Below, piece by piece: positions 35,845 through 44,665 of a DNA stretch of 64,000 nucleotides. A program made the position numbers and the translations under genes. The first letter of the stretch is position 1. The number at the start of each line of letters is the position of its first letter. Below the pieces are notes generated by a model. That model was not told where the DNA came from and searched no databases. It saw only the letters and a program-made list of their open reading frames with translations. Source of the DNA: Hyphomonadaceae bacterium (GTDB lineage: Bacteria > Pseudomonadota > Alphaproteobacteria > Caulobacterales > Aquidulcibacteraceae); contig JAKFWO010000009.1 in the NCBI GenBank assembly GCA_021731815.1, forward strand, positions 40,352 to 104,351, given 5' to 3'.

Positions 35845-37965
35845 TCAGCCACGTTCGGCGAGGAGGCCGAGATCCCCCACCGGCGCGCTGACCCCGATCA
35901 GTGCCGCCAGCAGCCCGAGCCGCCCGCGGCGAAAGGCAGGATCGGGATCATTGACCATGACATCGGCAAAAAACGTGTCGAGCGGGGCGCGCAATCCGGC
36001 GAGCAGCTTCAAAGCCCGGCCAAAATCCTCCGCTGCGACCGAAGCTTTCAGCTCCGCCCGACAACCGATGATCGCCTCGGCGAGGCTGCGATCGGCATCC
36101 ATGGCTGTCTGTGCCCAGCCGATTGCGCCTTCGGGGTCGAGTTCGAGCCCCGGTTCCTTGCGGCGTTCGGCCTCGAGGATATTGAGCGCGCGACGATTGA
36201 GGGCGAGCACATCGCGGCCCTCGGGAGAGGCAACAAAACCTTGCAGCGCCATCGCCTTGCGCCGCAAGCGGGCCGGCAGGAAGCCGTTACCGGTGCCGCC
36301 AAGGACTGCACGCACGCAATCGGCCTCGCAGCCTTCCTCGCGCAGCAATACCGAAAGCCGGTCCTGGAAAAAGCCGGTCAGGGCCTGCAACAATGCCGCT
36401 GGATCGCAGCCCGCCGCCGCCGGCCCATAGCGCGCGATATGGGCTTCGAGGATCGCGTCCCCACCGGGATCGAAGGCGATGTCATGCTCGATCAGGTTGC
36501 GCAGCACACCCAGAGCCGCGCGGCGCAGGGCATAGGGATCGCCCGAGCCGGTCGGCTTCTCGCCGATCAGCCAGAAGCCGAGCAGGGTATCGAGCTTGTC
36601 GGCCAGGGCGACCGCCCGCGCCAAACCATGGCGGGGCAGGCCATCGCGCGGGCCCTGCGGCCGGTAATGATCGGCAATGGCCTCGGCCAATTCGGCGGGA
36701 AGCCCTTCGGACAGGGCATAATGATAGCCCATATTGCCCTGCAATTCCGGAAACTCCCCCACCATTTCCGTCACGAGATCGAATTTGGCGAGGAAGCCCG
36801 CCTGCCGGGCCAATTCGCCATCGGCCCCGCAAACAAAAGCGAGCTCGCCGGCAAGCGCCGCGATCCGTTCGGCCTTGTCATGGACGCTGCCGAGCTTTTC
36901 GTGAAACACCAATGCCCGGAGTTTGGCTTCCCTTTTCGGTGCCGCGAGGCCTTCGGCACGGTCGGTATCGCGAAAAAAACGGGCGTCGTTGAGCCTTGCG
37001 GTCAATACCCTTTGATTGCCGCGCGCGATGGCCGTGCCGCCGTCACTGGCGGCGATATTGGCGATGGTGATGAATTTGGGCGCGAGTTTCGGCCTGTCCG
37101 TCTTGCGCGCCGAGGGGGTTTCGACGGCGAAGAATTTCTGATGTGTGCGCATCGAGGTGGCGATGACCTCGGCCGGAAGCTCGAGAAAGTCCGGGTCCAT
37201 GTCGCCCATCACGGCAATCGGCCATTCGGCGAGCCCGGCGACTTCCTCAAGCAGGCCGGCATCCTCGATCAATGCCAGATCCTGTCCCGCACATAATGCA
37301 TGGCATTGGGCAAGGATGCGCGATTTGCGTGCCTCGCGATCGATCACGACATGGGCCTGGGCGAGCTGTTCCTCATAGGAGGCAAAATCCGTCACGCGGA
37401 TCGGGCCGGGGGCGTGGAACCGGTGGCCCTGCGTTTCATCCCCGGCGGTCAGCGCGCCAAAGGTGAAGGGAATGGCCATCCCGTCAAACACGCAGAGGAT
37501 TCCGTGCAGGGGGCGAACCCACAGAAAATCCTCGCTGCCCGAGCGCATGGATTTGGGCCATGGAAAGTTTGCGAGAATTGCCGGGATGATTTCGGCGACC
37601 AGCTCGCGCGTTGCGCGGCCGGCACGGATGGTCCGGGCGATGTAGAAATCCCCCTTTTTATCGGACTGGATTTCTGCATCCTCGATGCGCGCAAGGCCGG
37701 CGCTACGCAAAAAGCCCTCGATCGCGGCTGCGGGCGCGCCATGGCGCGGGCCCTTTTTCTCCTCGGTCCGGTCGGGCTGGCGGTCGGGAATTCCTTCAGC
37801 GACACAGGCAAGGCGGCGCGGACCCGTGAAGCTGCGGAGGCTGGCCGGGGCAAGCCCTGCCTCCGTCAGTCGCGCGCGCAGCGCGTTCTCGAGAGCCTCC
37901 CCGGCGCTTTTCTGCATCCGGGCCGGGATTTCTTCGGAGAAAAACTCGATGAGTAATTGGGGCAT
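35845..37965 (-). CDS. glyS: Glycyl-tRNA synthetase beta subunit
   Basis: Tetrameric (alpha2beta2) bacterial glycyl-tRNA synthetase beta chain, needed for tRNA binding. The N-terminus MPQLLIEFFSEEIPARMQKS and GPRRLACVAEGIPDRQPDRT are diagnostic, as are FLWVRPLHGILCVFDG, HQKFFAVE, and ALADKLDTLLGFWLIGEKPT (HD-like domain), with an anticodon-binding DALR-like C-terminus. 706 residues is normal. The alpha gene glyQ, usually directly upstream, is absent here; the upstream gene is a DUF1428 protein. A 13-bp x 4 repeat occupies the leader. Confidence 0.96.
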   Translation of the reverse strand: MPQLLIEFFSEEIPARMQKSAGEALENALRARLTEAGLAPASLRSFTGPRRLACVAEGIPDRQPDRTEEKKGPRHGAPAAAIEGFLRSAGLARIEDAEIQSDKKGDFYIARTIRAGRATRELVAEIIPAILANFPWPKSMRSGSEDFLWVRPLHGILCVFDGMAIPFTFGALTAGDETQGHRFHAPGPIRVTDFASYEEQLAQAHVVIDREARKSRILAQCHALCAGQDLALIEDAGLLEEVAGLAEWPIAVMGDMDPDFLELPAEVIATSMRTHQKFFAVETPSARKTDRPKLAPKFITIANIAASDGGTAIARGNQRVLTARLNDARFFRDTDRAEGLAAPKREAKLRALVFHEKLGSVHDKAERIAALAGELAFVCGADGELARQAGFLAKFDLVTEMVGEFPELQGNMGYHYALSEGLPAELAEAIADHYRPQGPRDGLPRHGLARAVALADKLDTLLGFWLIGEKPTGSGDPYALRRAALGVLRNLIEHDIAFDPGGDAILEAHIARYGPAAAGCDPAALLQALTGFFQDRLSVLLREEGCEADCVRAVLGGTGNGFLPARLRRKAMALQGFVASPEGRDVLALNRRALNILEAERRKEPGLELDPEGAIGWAQTAMDADRSLAEAIIGCRAELKASVAAEDFGRALKLLAGLRAPLDTFFADVMVNDPDPAFRRGRLGLLAALIGVSAPVGDLGLLAERG

Positions 37966-37997
37966 TAAGCGTCACAATTCGACGGAGAAAAGCACGG

Positions 37998-38049
37998 AAG
38001 GCCGGATGCGAAGGCCGGATGCGAAGGTCGGATGCGAAGGCCGGATACC
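37998..38049. repeat. Tandem repeat, 13 bp x 4
   Basis: AAGGCCGGATGCG twice exactly, then AAGGTCGGATGCG and AAGGCCGGATACC (37998-38010, 38011-38023, 38024-38036, 38037-38049), just upstream of the glyS start on the transcribed leader. Confidence 0.95.
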
Positions 38050-38079
38050 ATGACCGGATAGACCGGGCGTGCTGGATGT

Positions 38080-38457
38080 TCAGCCTGCGGGACGGGATTC
38101 ACCCATCCATGCAACCAGTTCGGAAAAGCCGCCAAACACCATGCGTTTTCCATCGAAAGGCATGGTGGACGGATCCATCTGCATCCGCGGATCGGCCATG
38201 GCTTTCGCCATGACATCGTCGCGGCTGGCGCGCGATTCATAGACGATGAAGGCAAAGACCACGGTCTCGCCTTCCTCGCGCTTGACTGCGCGCCAGAAAT
38301 CCGTGGTTTTACCCTCGGGTACGTCCTCGGCTACCCCCTCGAAATAATGCAGGGCACCGTGATCACGCCAGACTTTTGCCCCGAGCTCTGCCAAAGCCCG
38401 ATAATCATCGAGGCGCGCATTGGGCACGGGAATGAGGAAGCCATCGACATAGGCCAT
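38080..38457 (-). CDS. DUF1428 family protein
   Basis: 125-residue dimeric-ferredoxin-like-fold protein of unknown function. The start MAYVDGFLIPVPNARLDDYR, then EDVPEGKTTDFWRAVKREEG, ETVVFAFIVYESRASRDDVM, and the end MPFDGKRMVFGGFSELVAW are typical of DUF1428. ATG 38457 has GGAG 7 nt upstream; the frame is open further back but that part is antisense to nothing known and lacks similarity. It lies 29 bp downstream of sodB and is probably cotranscribed with it. Confidence 0.9.
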   Translation of the reverse strand: MAYVDGFLIPVPNARLDDYRALAELGAKVWRDHGALHYFEGVAEDVPEGKTTDFWRAVKREEGETVVFAFIVYESRASRDDVMAKAMADPRMQMDPSTMPFDGKRMVFGGFSELVAWMGESRPAG

Positions 38458-38486
38458 GGGAAACTCCGGGTTCCGGGCGCAAAGGG

Positions 38487-39086
38487 TCAGGCTTTGGCGA
38501 GCCGGGCATTGGCGAAATCCCAATTGACCAGATGGTCGAGGAAGGTCGCGATGAAATCGGGCCGGCGGTTCTGGTAATCGAGATAATATGCGTGTTCCCA
38601 CACATCGAGCGTGAGAAGCGGGGTGGTCCCGGCCTCGGTCAGCGGCGTTTCGGCATTGGGGGTCTTGCGGATTTCAAGCTTGCCGCCTTTGGCGACCAGC
38701 CATGCCCAGCCCGAGCCGAACTGGGTGGCACCGGCTTCGGCAAAGGCCTTTTTGAAGGCCTCGAACGACCCGAAATCGCGGTCGATCAGGCGCCCGACAT
38801 CGCCATGCGCGGCGCCCCCGCCCATGGGCTTCATGGAATCCCAGAAAAAGCTGTGATTCCAGACCTGGGCGGAATTGTTGAAGATGCCCGCGGATTTTTC
38901 TTCGGCGCTTTTGCGGATGACATCCTCGAGGCCGAGCCCGGCAAAGCCGGTTCCCTCGACCAGCCGGTTGAGATTGGTCACATAGGCCTGGTGGTGCTTG
39001 CCATAGTGAAAATCAAAGGTGTTGGAGGAAATATGGGGGGCGAGCGCGTCGCGGGCGTAAGGCAGCGGGGGAAGTTCGAAAACCAT
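38487..39086 (-). CDS. sodB: Superoxide dismutase, Fe type
   Basis: Cytoplasmic enzyme converting superoxide to oxygen and peroxide. The metal ligands lie in [17 protein letters not shown] (His), [16 protein letters not shown] (His), and [20 protein letters not shown] (Asp and His). [14 protein letters not shown] and [14 protein letters not shown] fit the Fe rather than the Mn group, though cambialistic activity cannot be excluded. 199 residues is the standard length. It lies between tkt and DUF1428 on the minus strand. Confidence 0.95.
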   Translation of the reverse strand: MVFELPPLPYARDALAPHISSNTFDFHYGKHHQAYVTNLNRLVEGTGFAGLGLEDVIRKSAEEKSAGIFNNSAQVWNHSFFWDSMKPMGGGAAHGDVGRLIDRDFGSFEAFKKAFAEAGATQFGSGWAWLVAKGGKLEIRKTPNAETPLTEAGTTPLLTLDVWEHAYYLDYQNRRPDFIATFLDHLVNWDFANARLAKA

Positions 39087-39224
39087 GGAAATTGCGTGTC
39101 CCGATCAAGGAGGCGACGGAAGGCCGCCATTCGCGCCCTTCTTATCTTCCCCTCACCCGTGCAGCAATGCGAAAGTCAGCTTCGCAAGACCTGTTTCCGA
39201 AGATGATTCGCGCCCGCCTTGGGG

Positions 39225-41243
39225 TCAGGCCAGTTGAAGGGCTGCGCGGATTTTCGTGGCGGCCTGTTCGGCCGTGAGGCCGAATTCCTCATAGAGCCGG
39301 TCGCCGGGCGCGCTCGCGCCGAAATGATCGAGGCCGATAAATATTCCGTCCTCGCCGATGAAGCGCTCCCAGCCAAAGCTTGCCGCGGCTTCGATGGCGA
39401 CCCGGACCGGTGCGGTGCCGATCATTTCATGGCGATATTCCGCGTCCTGGGCGTGGAAATGCCGCCAGGAAGGAACCGAGACGACCCGCACCGGGATCCC
39501 CTCGGCCTGAAGCAGGGCACGGGTGGCGATGGCGATCGCCACTTCGGTCCCGCTGGCAAAGATCGTCACTTGCGCATTTCTCCCCTCGGCGGCGCGAATC
39601 TCATAGGCCCCGCGGGCGGAGAGATTTTCGACCGCGGGAGTGAGCCGCGAAGGCGCACTTTTCTGGCGTGACAGGACGAGAATCGAGGGACCCTGGTCAT
39701 TTTCGAGCGCCAGTGCCCAGCATTCGGCGGTCTCGACGAGATCGGCCGGGCGCAGAACCGCCAGATTGGGCATGGCCCGCAGGCTCGCCAGATGCTCGAC
39801 CGGCTGATGGGTCGGTCCATCCTCGCCCACGCCGATCGAATCATGGGTCATGACATGCACCACCCGCAGCCCCATCAGCGCCGCAAGCCGGATCGAGGGG
39901 CGGCAATAATCGGCGAACACGAAAAAGGTCCCGCCATAGGGGATGATCCCGCCATGCAACGCCATTCCGTTCATGGCCGCCGCCATGCCATGTTCCCGAA
40001 CGCCATAATGAACATAATTCCCGCGATAATCGGGCATGTCGAAGGTCGTCATGCCTGTGGCCCGCGTATTGTTGGAGGGCGTGAGATCCGCGGATCCGCC
40101 CATGAGCTGGGGCAGGGCCACCACGAGCGCTTCGAGACAGGCTCCCGAATGCTCGCGCGTGGCTTTCGCAGGCAAGGCGGTCAGGGCCTCAGCAATGAGC
40201 GGTGCCAGCGCCCGGCGCGTGGTTTTTCCGATATCCCGGTCATGCCATGTCAGGAATTTTTCGCGCGCGGGCGCGGAAGCGAGGTGCCGTTCCCAGGCGG
40301 CACGCTGAACGGCCCCCCTCGCGCCGGCCGCGCGCATGGCGGCAAAGGCTTCCGCAGATGCCGTGAAGGGCGGCAATGTCCAGCCCATAAGGGCCTTGGT
40401 CGCAGCGATTTCACCGGCTCCCAGCGGCTTGCCATGAGTCTCGGCCAGCCCCTCTTTGGTCGCGGCCCCGCGGCCGATCCTGGTCCGGCAGGCAATCAGC
40501 ACCGGGCGATCCTGCGCCATCGCCCAATCGAGCGCCGCTGTGATCGCCGCATGGTCATGGCCATCCACCCGCAGGACCGCCCAGCCATAAGCGGTAAAGC
40601 GCTGCAATTGATCCCCGCTCTCGGACAGCGCCAGATCGCCGTCGATGGAGATCGAATTATCGTCCCACAACACGCAAAGCCGGTCGAGCTTCAGCCGCCC
40701 GGCAAGGCTTGCGGCCTCGTGGCTGACGCCCTCCATGAGGTCGCCGTCCGAAGCGATCACCCAGATGCGGTGACTGACGAGGTCGGTCCCGAATTCGGCC
40801 CGCAGACGGGCTTCGGCCATCGCCATGCCGATTGCCGAGGAAAAGCCCTGGCCGAGCGGGCCGGTGGTCATCTCGACCCCGGGGCTGTGTCCGAATTCCG
40901 GATGTCCCGGTGTCGCCGAGCCCCATTGCCGGAACAGGCGCAAGGCCTGTTCATCCATGCCCGGAAAGCCCGCAAGATGCAGAAGGCCATAAAGCAGCAT
41001 GGATCCATGCCCGGCTGACAGGACGAACCGGTCACGATCGGGCCATTCGGGCGCGGAAGCGTCGAATTTAAGGGCATGTCCCCACAGGATCGCTGCCACA
41101 TCGGCCATGCCCATTGGCATGCCGGGATGTCCGGAATTGGCGGCCTGCACCCCGTCCATCGCGAGGACGCGCAGACTATCGGCGATGGCGCGGGATCCGG
41201 TCGGGGAGAGAGGGGTGGAAGATTTCCCCGATTCAGCGTTCAT
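39225..41243 (-). CDS. tkt: Transketolase
   Basis: Thiamine-diphosphate enzyme moving two-carbon units in the pentose phosphate or Calvin pathway. The 672-residue protein shows ANSGHPGMPMGMADVAAILW, GHGSMLLYGLLHLAGFPGMD, GPLGQGFSSAIGMAMAE, the TPP motif IASDGDLMEGVSHEAASLAG, WDDNSISIDG, and EDGPTHQPVEHLASLRAMPN in the pyrimidine domain. ATG 41243 follows AAGGAA; the upstream in-frame extension has no similarity. No gap, pgk or fba gene follows, so this is not a cbb/gap-type operon here. Confidence 0.96.
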   Translation of the reverse strand: MNAESGKSSTPLSPTGSRAIADSLRVLAMDGVQAANSGHPGMPMGMADVAAILWGHALKFDASAPEWPDRDRFVLSAGHGSMLLYGLLHLAGFPGMDEQALRLFRQWGSATPGHPEFGHSPGVEMTTGPLGQGFSSAIGMAMAEARLRAEFGTDLVSHRIWVIASDGDLMEGVSHEAASLAGRLKLDRLCVLWDDNSISIDGDLALSESGDQLQRFTAYGWAVLRVDGHDHAAITAALDWAMAQDRPVLIACRTRIGRGAATKEGLAETHGKPLGAGEIAATKALMGWTLPPFTASAEAFAAMRAAGARGAVQRAAWERHLASAPAREKFLTWHDRDIGKTTRRALAPLIAEALTALPAKATREHSGACLEALVVALPQLMGGSADLTPSNNTRATGMTTFDMPDYRGNYVHYGVREHGMAAAMNGMALHGGIIPYGGTFFVFADYCRPSIRLAALMGLRVVHVMTHDSIGVGEDGPTHQPVEHLASLRAMPNLAVLRPADLVETAECWALALENDQGPSILVLSRQKSAPSRLTPAVENLSARGAYEIRAAEGRNAQVTIFASGTEVAIAIATRALLQAEGIPVRVVSVPSWRHFHAQDAEYRHEMIGTAPVRVAIEAAASFGWERFIGEDGIFIGLDHFGASAPGDRLYEEFGLTAEQAATKIRAALQLA

Positions 41244-41375
41244 TTCGGTTCCTTGGCAGCAGGATGGGGTCAGGAAAATGAGGCGCGACGCGCCCATAAG
41301 TCTGCGGTTAGAAGCGGTTGCCGGGCGGCGCGTCAAGCGTTAGGGCCATTGCGCGATGTCACATCAAGGCTTCCC

Positions 41376-41831
41376 ATGACCGATCTGCCTTTCTGGAAAG
41401 CCCGCCCGCTTTCGGGTCTCAGCCCCGATGAATGGGAAAGCCTGTGCGATGGCTGCGGAAAATGCTGTGTCACCACGCTTGAGGACGAGGAAACCGGGGA
41501 ATTGTTCCGAACCTCGGTCGCCTGTCGGCTGTTCGATGACAAGACCTGCGCGTGCCGGAATTATTCCGATCGCAAGACCCATGTGCCATTGTGCCTGAAG
41601 CTGACGCCCGAAAATGTACCCGAACTCGGCTTTTTCCCGCGGACCTGCGCCTATCGTCTGGTGGCGATCGGTGCGGATCTGCCCGAATGGCACCATCTCG
41701 TCTGTGGGGATCGCGAGGAAATCCACCGGCGCGGCATGTCCGTGCGCGGGCTCACCCTGTCGGAGGCGGATGTGGATCCGGATCTCCTCGAACATTTCAT
41801 CATCGACTGGCCGGGCGAGGACACAGAATAA
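41376..41831 (+). CDS. UPF0260 (YcgN-like) cysteine-cluster protein
   Basis: 151-residue cytoplasmic protein of unknown function. LCDGCGKCCVTTLEDEETGE gives a CxxCxxCC cluster, followed by CRLFDDKTCACRNYSDRKTH, VPLCLKLTPENVPELGFFPR and TCAYRLVA; the many cysteines suggest a metal or Fe-S cluster, which is an inference. The C-terminus (GREEIHRRG-like segment and VRGLTLSEADVD) matches YcgN. ATG 41376 is chosen because MTDLPFWKARPLSGLSPDEW is the usual beginning. It is divergent from tkt. Confidence 0.9.
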   Translation: MTDLPFWKARPLSGLSPDEWESLCDGCGKCCVTTLEDEETGELFRTSVACRLFDDKTCACRNYSDRKTHVPLCLKLTPENVPELGFFPRTCAYRLVAIGADLPEWHHLVCGDREEIHRRGMSVRGLTLSEADVDPDLLEHFIIDWPGEDTE

Positions 41832-41982
41832 GGCCGGATGCGGTGCGGATTTTGCATGACCAGCGCGTGTGGCTATAGAGAATGCGCCATGCCGGTTTGC
41901 CTGGCCGGTTGATGACTGCGTCATCCGAATCGGGCCGGCAGAATCTTCCCGATCCGGGAACGAGGCGAGAGGGGCGAGAAAA

Positions 41983-43560
41983 TTGGCCTGGCTGATTACG
42001 AAATGGTTTCTGTTTCTGGTCCTGTCCTTCGGTTTTGGCGCGCTGGCCGGCTGGGGCTGGCGGCGGGAACGGCGCGTGGGGGCGGTCGAGGCCCCGCCGC
42101 CGGAAACCGCATATGATGGGCCAGGGACCGATCCGTCGCTCGCCTGGCTCGACGCGCAGGAAGGCGAGGCAGTCCCTCCCGGCCCGCCAGCCGAACAAGA
42201 CAACGATGCCCGCCTCATGCAGGAACTCGCAGCGCGCGATTCCGAATGGAATGCAAAATTCCTCGAACTCGAGCGCGCTTTGACCCGCCGCGAGGTGGAA
42301 TTTATGGGCGAGCGCCAGAAATGGTCCCTTGATGCCGCCCAGGCATCCGAATCAGTGCGCAATGCTGAGGCTGAAAGGACCGCTGCTCTCGCCCGATCGG
42401 CCGATCAGGCGCGGAGAATTACAGCGCTCGACCTCAGATTACAGGAATATATTGCCGAAAATGATCGCCTGCGGACCTTGACGATCCCGGCTCCGGCGAC
42501 CGAAGAGCCGGTGAGAGATGACCGGGACCTCTGGCGCTTGTTTCAGGCTGAAAAGCGCGCGCGTTTTCTGGAATTGCGCATGGCGGCGATGGAGGCCGGG
42601 CCCGCTCGGGCACTGGCCCCTGTCCTTCCGGCCGCAGCTGCGCAGCCTTCCCTTGCGCCCGATCCGGCCCCCCAACCGGCCCCGGCACCGGCACCGGCAC
42701 CGGGACTGGCACCGGAACTGGCACCGGAACTGGTTCTCGCCTGGCGGGAGCGTTATTTTTCCGCCCGCCTGCGCCGGCTGGAGGCCCATCGCGCCGAAGA
42801 AGCCAGTCGGGAATCGGCGCTTCAGGCGGAAATCGAGCGGCTGTCCGCAGCCCTTGCCGCCAGCGGCGGTGAACCCAGCGAGGCCGTCGGCCTGTTTGCC
42901 CATGCCGCCGAGGAAGCCGAGGAACAGGCCCGCCGCGTCGAACCCGTCGAAGAATCCGGGGCGCTTGCGATTGGTGCCGAAGCCATTGCGGCGGCCGAGC
43001 GATTGAAATGGCGCAACAAATATCTGGAAAGCCGCATCGGGCTTCTCGAGCGCGACCTCCGCCGGGCAGAGCCGGAAGCACCCGCCATTGCCGCACCGCC
43101 GCCGGAATGGGAGCGCGAGCGCGACCGGCTGCGCTGGCGCAATCTGTTCCTGCAGGGCCGGCTCAGCCAAATGCTCACTGTCCGGCCGCCAATGGCGGCA
43201 ATGAACCCGCTCGCGCCGCCGGTCGAGCCCCCGATTTCTGAGCCCCCGATTTCTGAGCCAATGCCCGAGTCCGAGCCCGTGCCCGAACCGGAATCTCCCC
43301 CTGAACCGGTCGAGCAAAGGCCGCCCGCGCTCAATGCCCCGCGGGAGGACGCGTCCGACGACCTCCAGCGCATTGTCGGTGTGGGGCCAGTCAATGAGGC
43401 GAAATTGCACGCGCTCGGCATCTATCATTTCGACCAGATCGCCGCCTGGACCCCTGCCAATGTCGCCTGGGTGGAATCGCATCTGCATTTTCCCGGGCGG
43501 ATCGGGCGCGAGGAATGGATTGTCCAGGCCCGACGCTTCAGCTCGGCCCAGGGCGATTGA
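41983..43560 (+). CDS. Membrane-anchored coiled-coil protein with C-terminal helix-hairpin-helix domain
   Basis: Not assignable to a named gene. From TTG 41983 the 525-residue product begins with one transmembrane segment (ITKWFLFLVLSFGFGALAGW), then Arg-rich residues, long Glu/Arg/Ala coiled coils broken by Pro-rich linkers with APAPAPAPG and ISEPPISEP repeats, and ends in an HhH-type domain: LQRIVGVGPVNEAKLHALGI, YHFDQIAAWTPANVAWVESH. That ending is the same type often attached to alphaproteobacterial NADH-dehydrogenase-like and ribosomal proteins. RBS is the purine-rich GAGGCGAGAGGGG. A structural or DNA/RNA-contacting membrane role is speculation. Confidence 0.7.
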   Translation: MAWLITKWFLFLVLSFGFGALAGWGWRRERRVGAVEAPPPETAYDGPGTDPSLAWLDAQEGEAVPPGPPAEQDNDARLMQELAARDSEWNAKFLELERALTRREVEFMGERQKWSLDAAQASESVRNAEAERTAALARSADQARRITALDLRLQEYIAENDRLRTLTIPAPATEEPVRDDRDLWRLFQAEKRARFLELRMAAMEAGPARALAPVLPAAAAQPSLAPDPAPQPAPAPAPAPGLAPELAPELVLAWRERYFSARLRRLEAHRAEEASRESALQAEIERLSAALAASGGEPSEAVGLFAHAAEEAEEQARRVEPVEESGALAIGAEAIAAAERLKWRNKYLESRIGLLERDLRRAEPEAPAIAAPPPEWERERDRLRWRNLFLQGRLSQMLTVRPPMAAMNPLAPPVEPPISEPPISEPMPESEPVPEPESPPEPVEQRPPALNAPREDASDDLQRIVGVGPVNEAKLHALGIYHFDQIAAWTPANVAWVESHLHFPGRIGREEWIVQARRFSSAQGD

Positions 43561-43606
43561 AGCCTGCGGGAAGGCGCAAATCCGGTTTAACGAGCACGAG
43601 GAACCC

Positions 43607-44491
43607 ATGCTGGTCATACCCCAAAGACGGCGCGATCTTGGCGGCTTCGAAGTGGGGCGGCTTTTGCCCTTTCACGCGCGCCGCATGGTCGGGCCCTTTG
43701 TTTTTCTCGACCATATGGGGCCGGCGGACTTCCCGGCGGGGCTCGCCAAAAGCGCCGATGTCCGCGCCCATCCCCATATCGGGCTCGCAACCGTAACCTT
43801 TCTGTTCGAGGGCGAGATCATGCACCGCGATTCCGTGGGCTCCGAACAGGCGATCCGCCCTGGCGAGCTCAACTGGATGGTGGCAGGGGCCGGGATCACC
43901 CATTCCGAACGCTTCGAGCGCGCCCGCGCCGAAGGCGGGCGGCTGAACGGGGTGCAGGCCTGGATCGCTCTGCCGGAGGAGGTCGAGGAAATCGCGCCGT
44001 CCTTCGCGCATTTTTCCGGAAATGATGCGCTTCCCCTGTACGAGCAGGACGGATTCCGCGCGCGGCTGATTCTGGGATCGGGCTTTGGCGCAAAGGCTGC
44101 GGCACCGGTTCACTCGCCGCTGTTTTATGCCCATTGGGAATTGGCCGCCGGACGACGCGCCGGACTTCCGGCCGAATATTCCGAGCGCGCGGCCTTTATC
44201 GCCTCGGGCGAGGTCGAGATTGATCACCAGACCTTTGGCGGCGGAACCATGCTGGTCTTCGATCCCGGCCAGACCATCGTCTTCAATGCGCTCAGCGATG
44301 CGGTCATCATGCTGCTGGGGGGCGAGCCAGTGGGCGAACGCTTCATCGAATGGAATTTCGTCTCCTCGCGCCGCGAGCGGATCGAGGTCGCCAAAGCCGA
44401 ATGGAAAGCCGGCCGCATGAAATTGCCCGATCTCGATGCACAGGAATTCATCGCCGCCCCCGCCGAATGGGCCCCCTCCGAATCGGGATGA
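43607..44491 (+). CDS. Pirin family protein
   Basis: 294-residue bicupin. The N-terminal cupin holds the metal site: FLDHMGPADFPAG, VRAHPHIGLATVTFLFEGEI, MHRDSVGSEQAIRPGELNWM and AGAGITHSER with three His and a Glu. The C-terminal cupin includes SPLFYAHWELAAGRRAGLPA and MLLGGEPVGERFIEWNFVSS. Pirins act as quercetinases or redox-sensing regulators; which applies is not visible. ATG 43607 lies 46 bp after the coiled-coil gene stop with GAGGAA just upstream. Confidence 0.92.
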   Translation: MLVIPQRRRDLGGFEVGRLLPFHARRMVGPFVFLDHMGPADFPAGLAKSADVRAHPHIGLATVTFLFEGEIMHRDSVGSEQAIRPGELNWMVAGAGITHSERFERARAEGGRLNGVQAWIALPEEVEEIAPSFAHFSGNDALPLYEQDGFRARLILGSGFGAKAAAPVHSPLFYAHWELAAGRRAGLPAEYSERAAFIASGEVEIDHQTFGGGTMLVFDPGQTIVFNALSDAVIMLLGGEPVGERFIEWNFVSSRRERIEVAKAEWKAGRMKLPDLDAQEFIAAPAEWAPSESG

Positions 44492-44561
44492 GAGGTCGCT
44501 GGCCCTGCCCGCACGCAATCGCGCTTGCGAAAATCATTGCGCGAAGGGATAAGGGCCCCAT

Positions 44562-44638
44562 GTCCCCGTAGCTCAGCAGGATAGAGCACCGGTTTCCTAA
44601 ACCGTAGGTCGCAGGTTCGAATCCCGCCGGGGACGCCA
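44562..44638 (+). tRNA. tRNA-Arg (anticodon CCT)
   Basis: 77-nt cloverleaf with encoded CCA: acceptor GTCCCCG/CGGGGAC, D-arm GCTC...GAGC, anticodon loop TTCCTAA giving CCT (reads AGG), T-arm GCAGG-TTCGAAT-CCCGC, discriminator G. The anticodon stem has one C-T mismatch at its top pair (27-43); all other stems pair fully. It sits alone between pirin and fmt, both on the plus strand. Confidence 0.96.
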
Positions 44639-44665
44639 TCACCGCGCCGGGTCTCCGGCACCCGG

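Noticed and set aside
34996..37296. 766-codon plus-strand ORF opposite rimP and glyS
   Set aside because: Antisense shadow of two well-identified genes.
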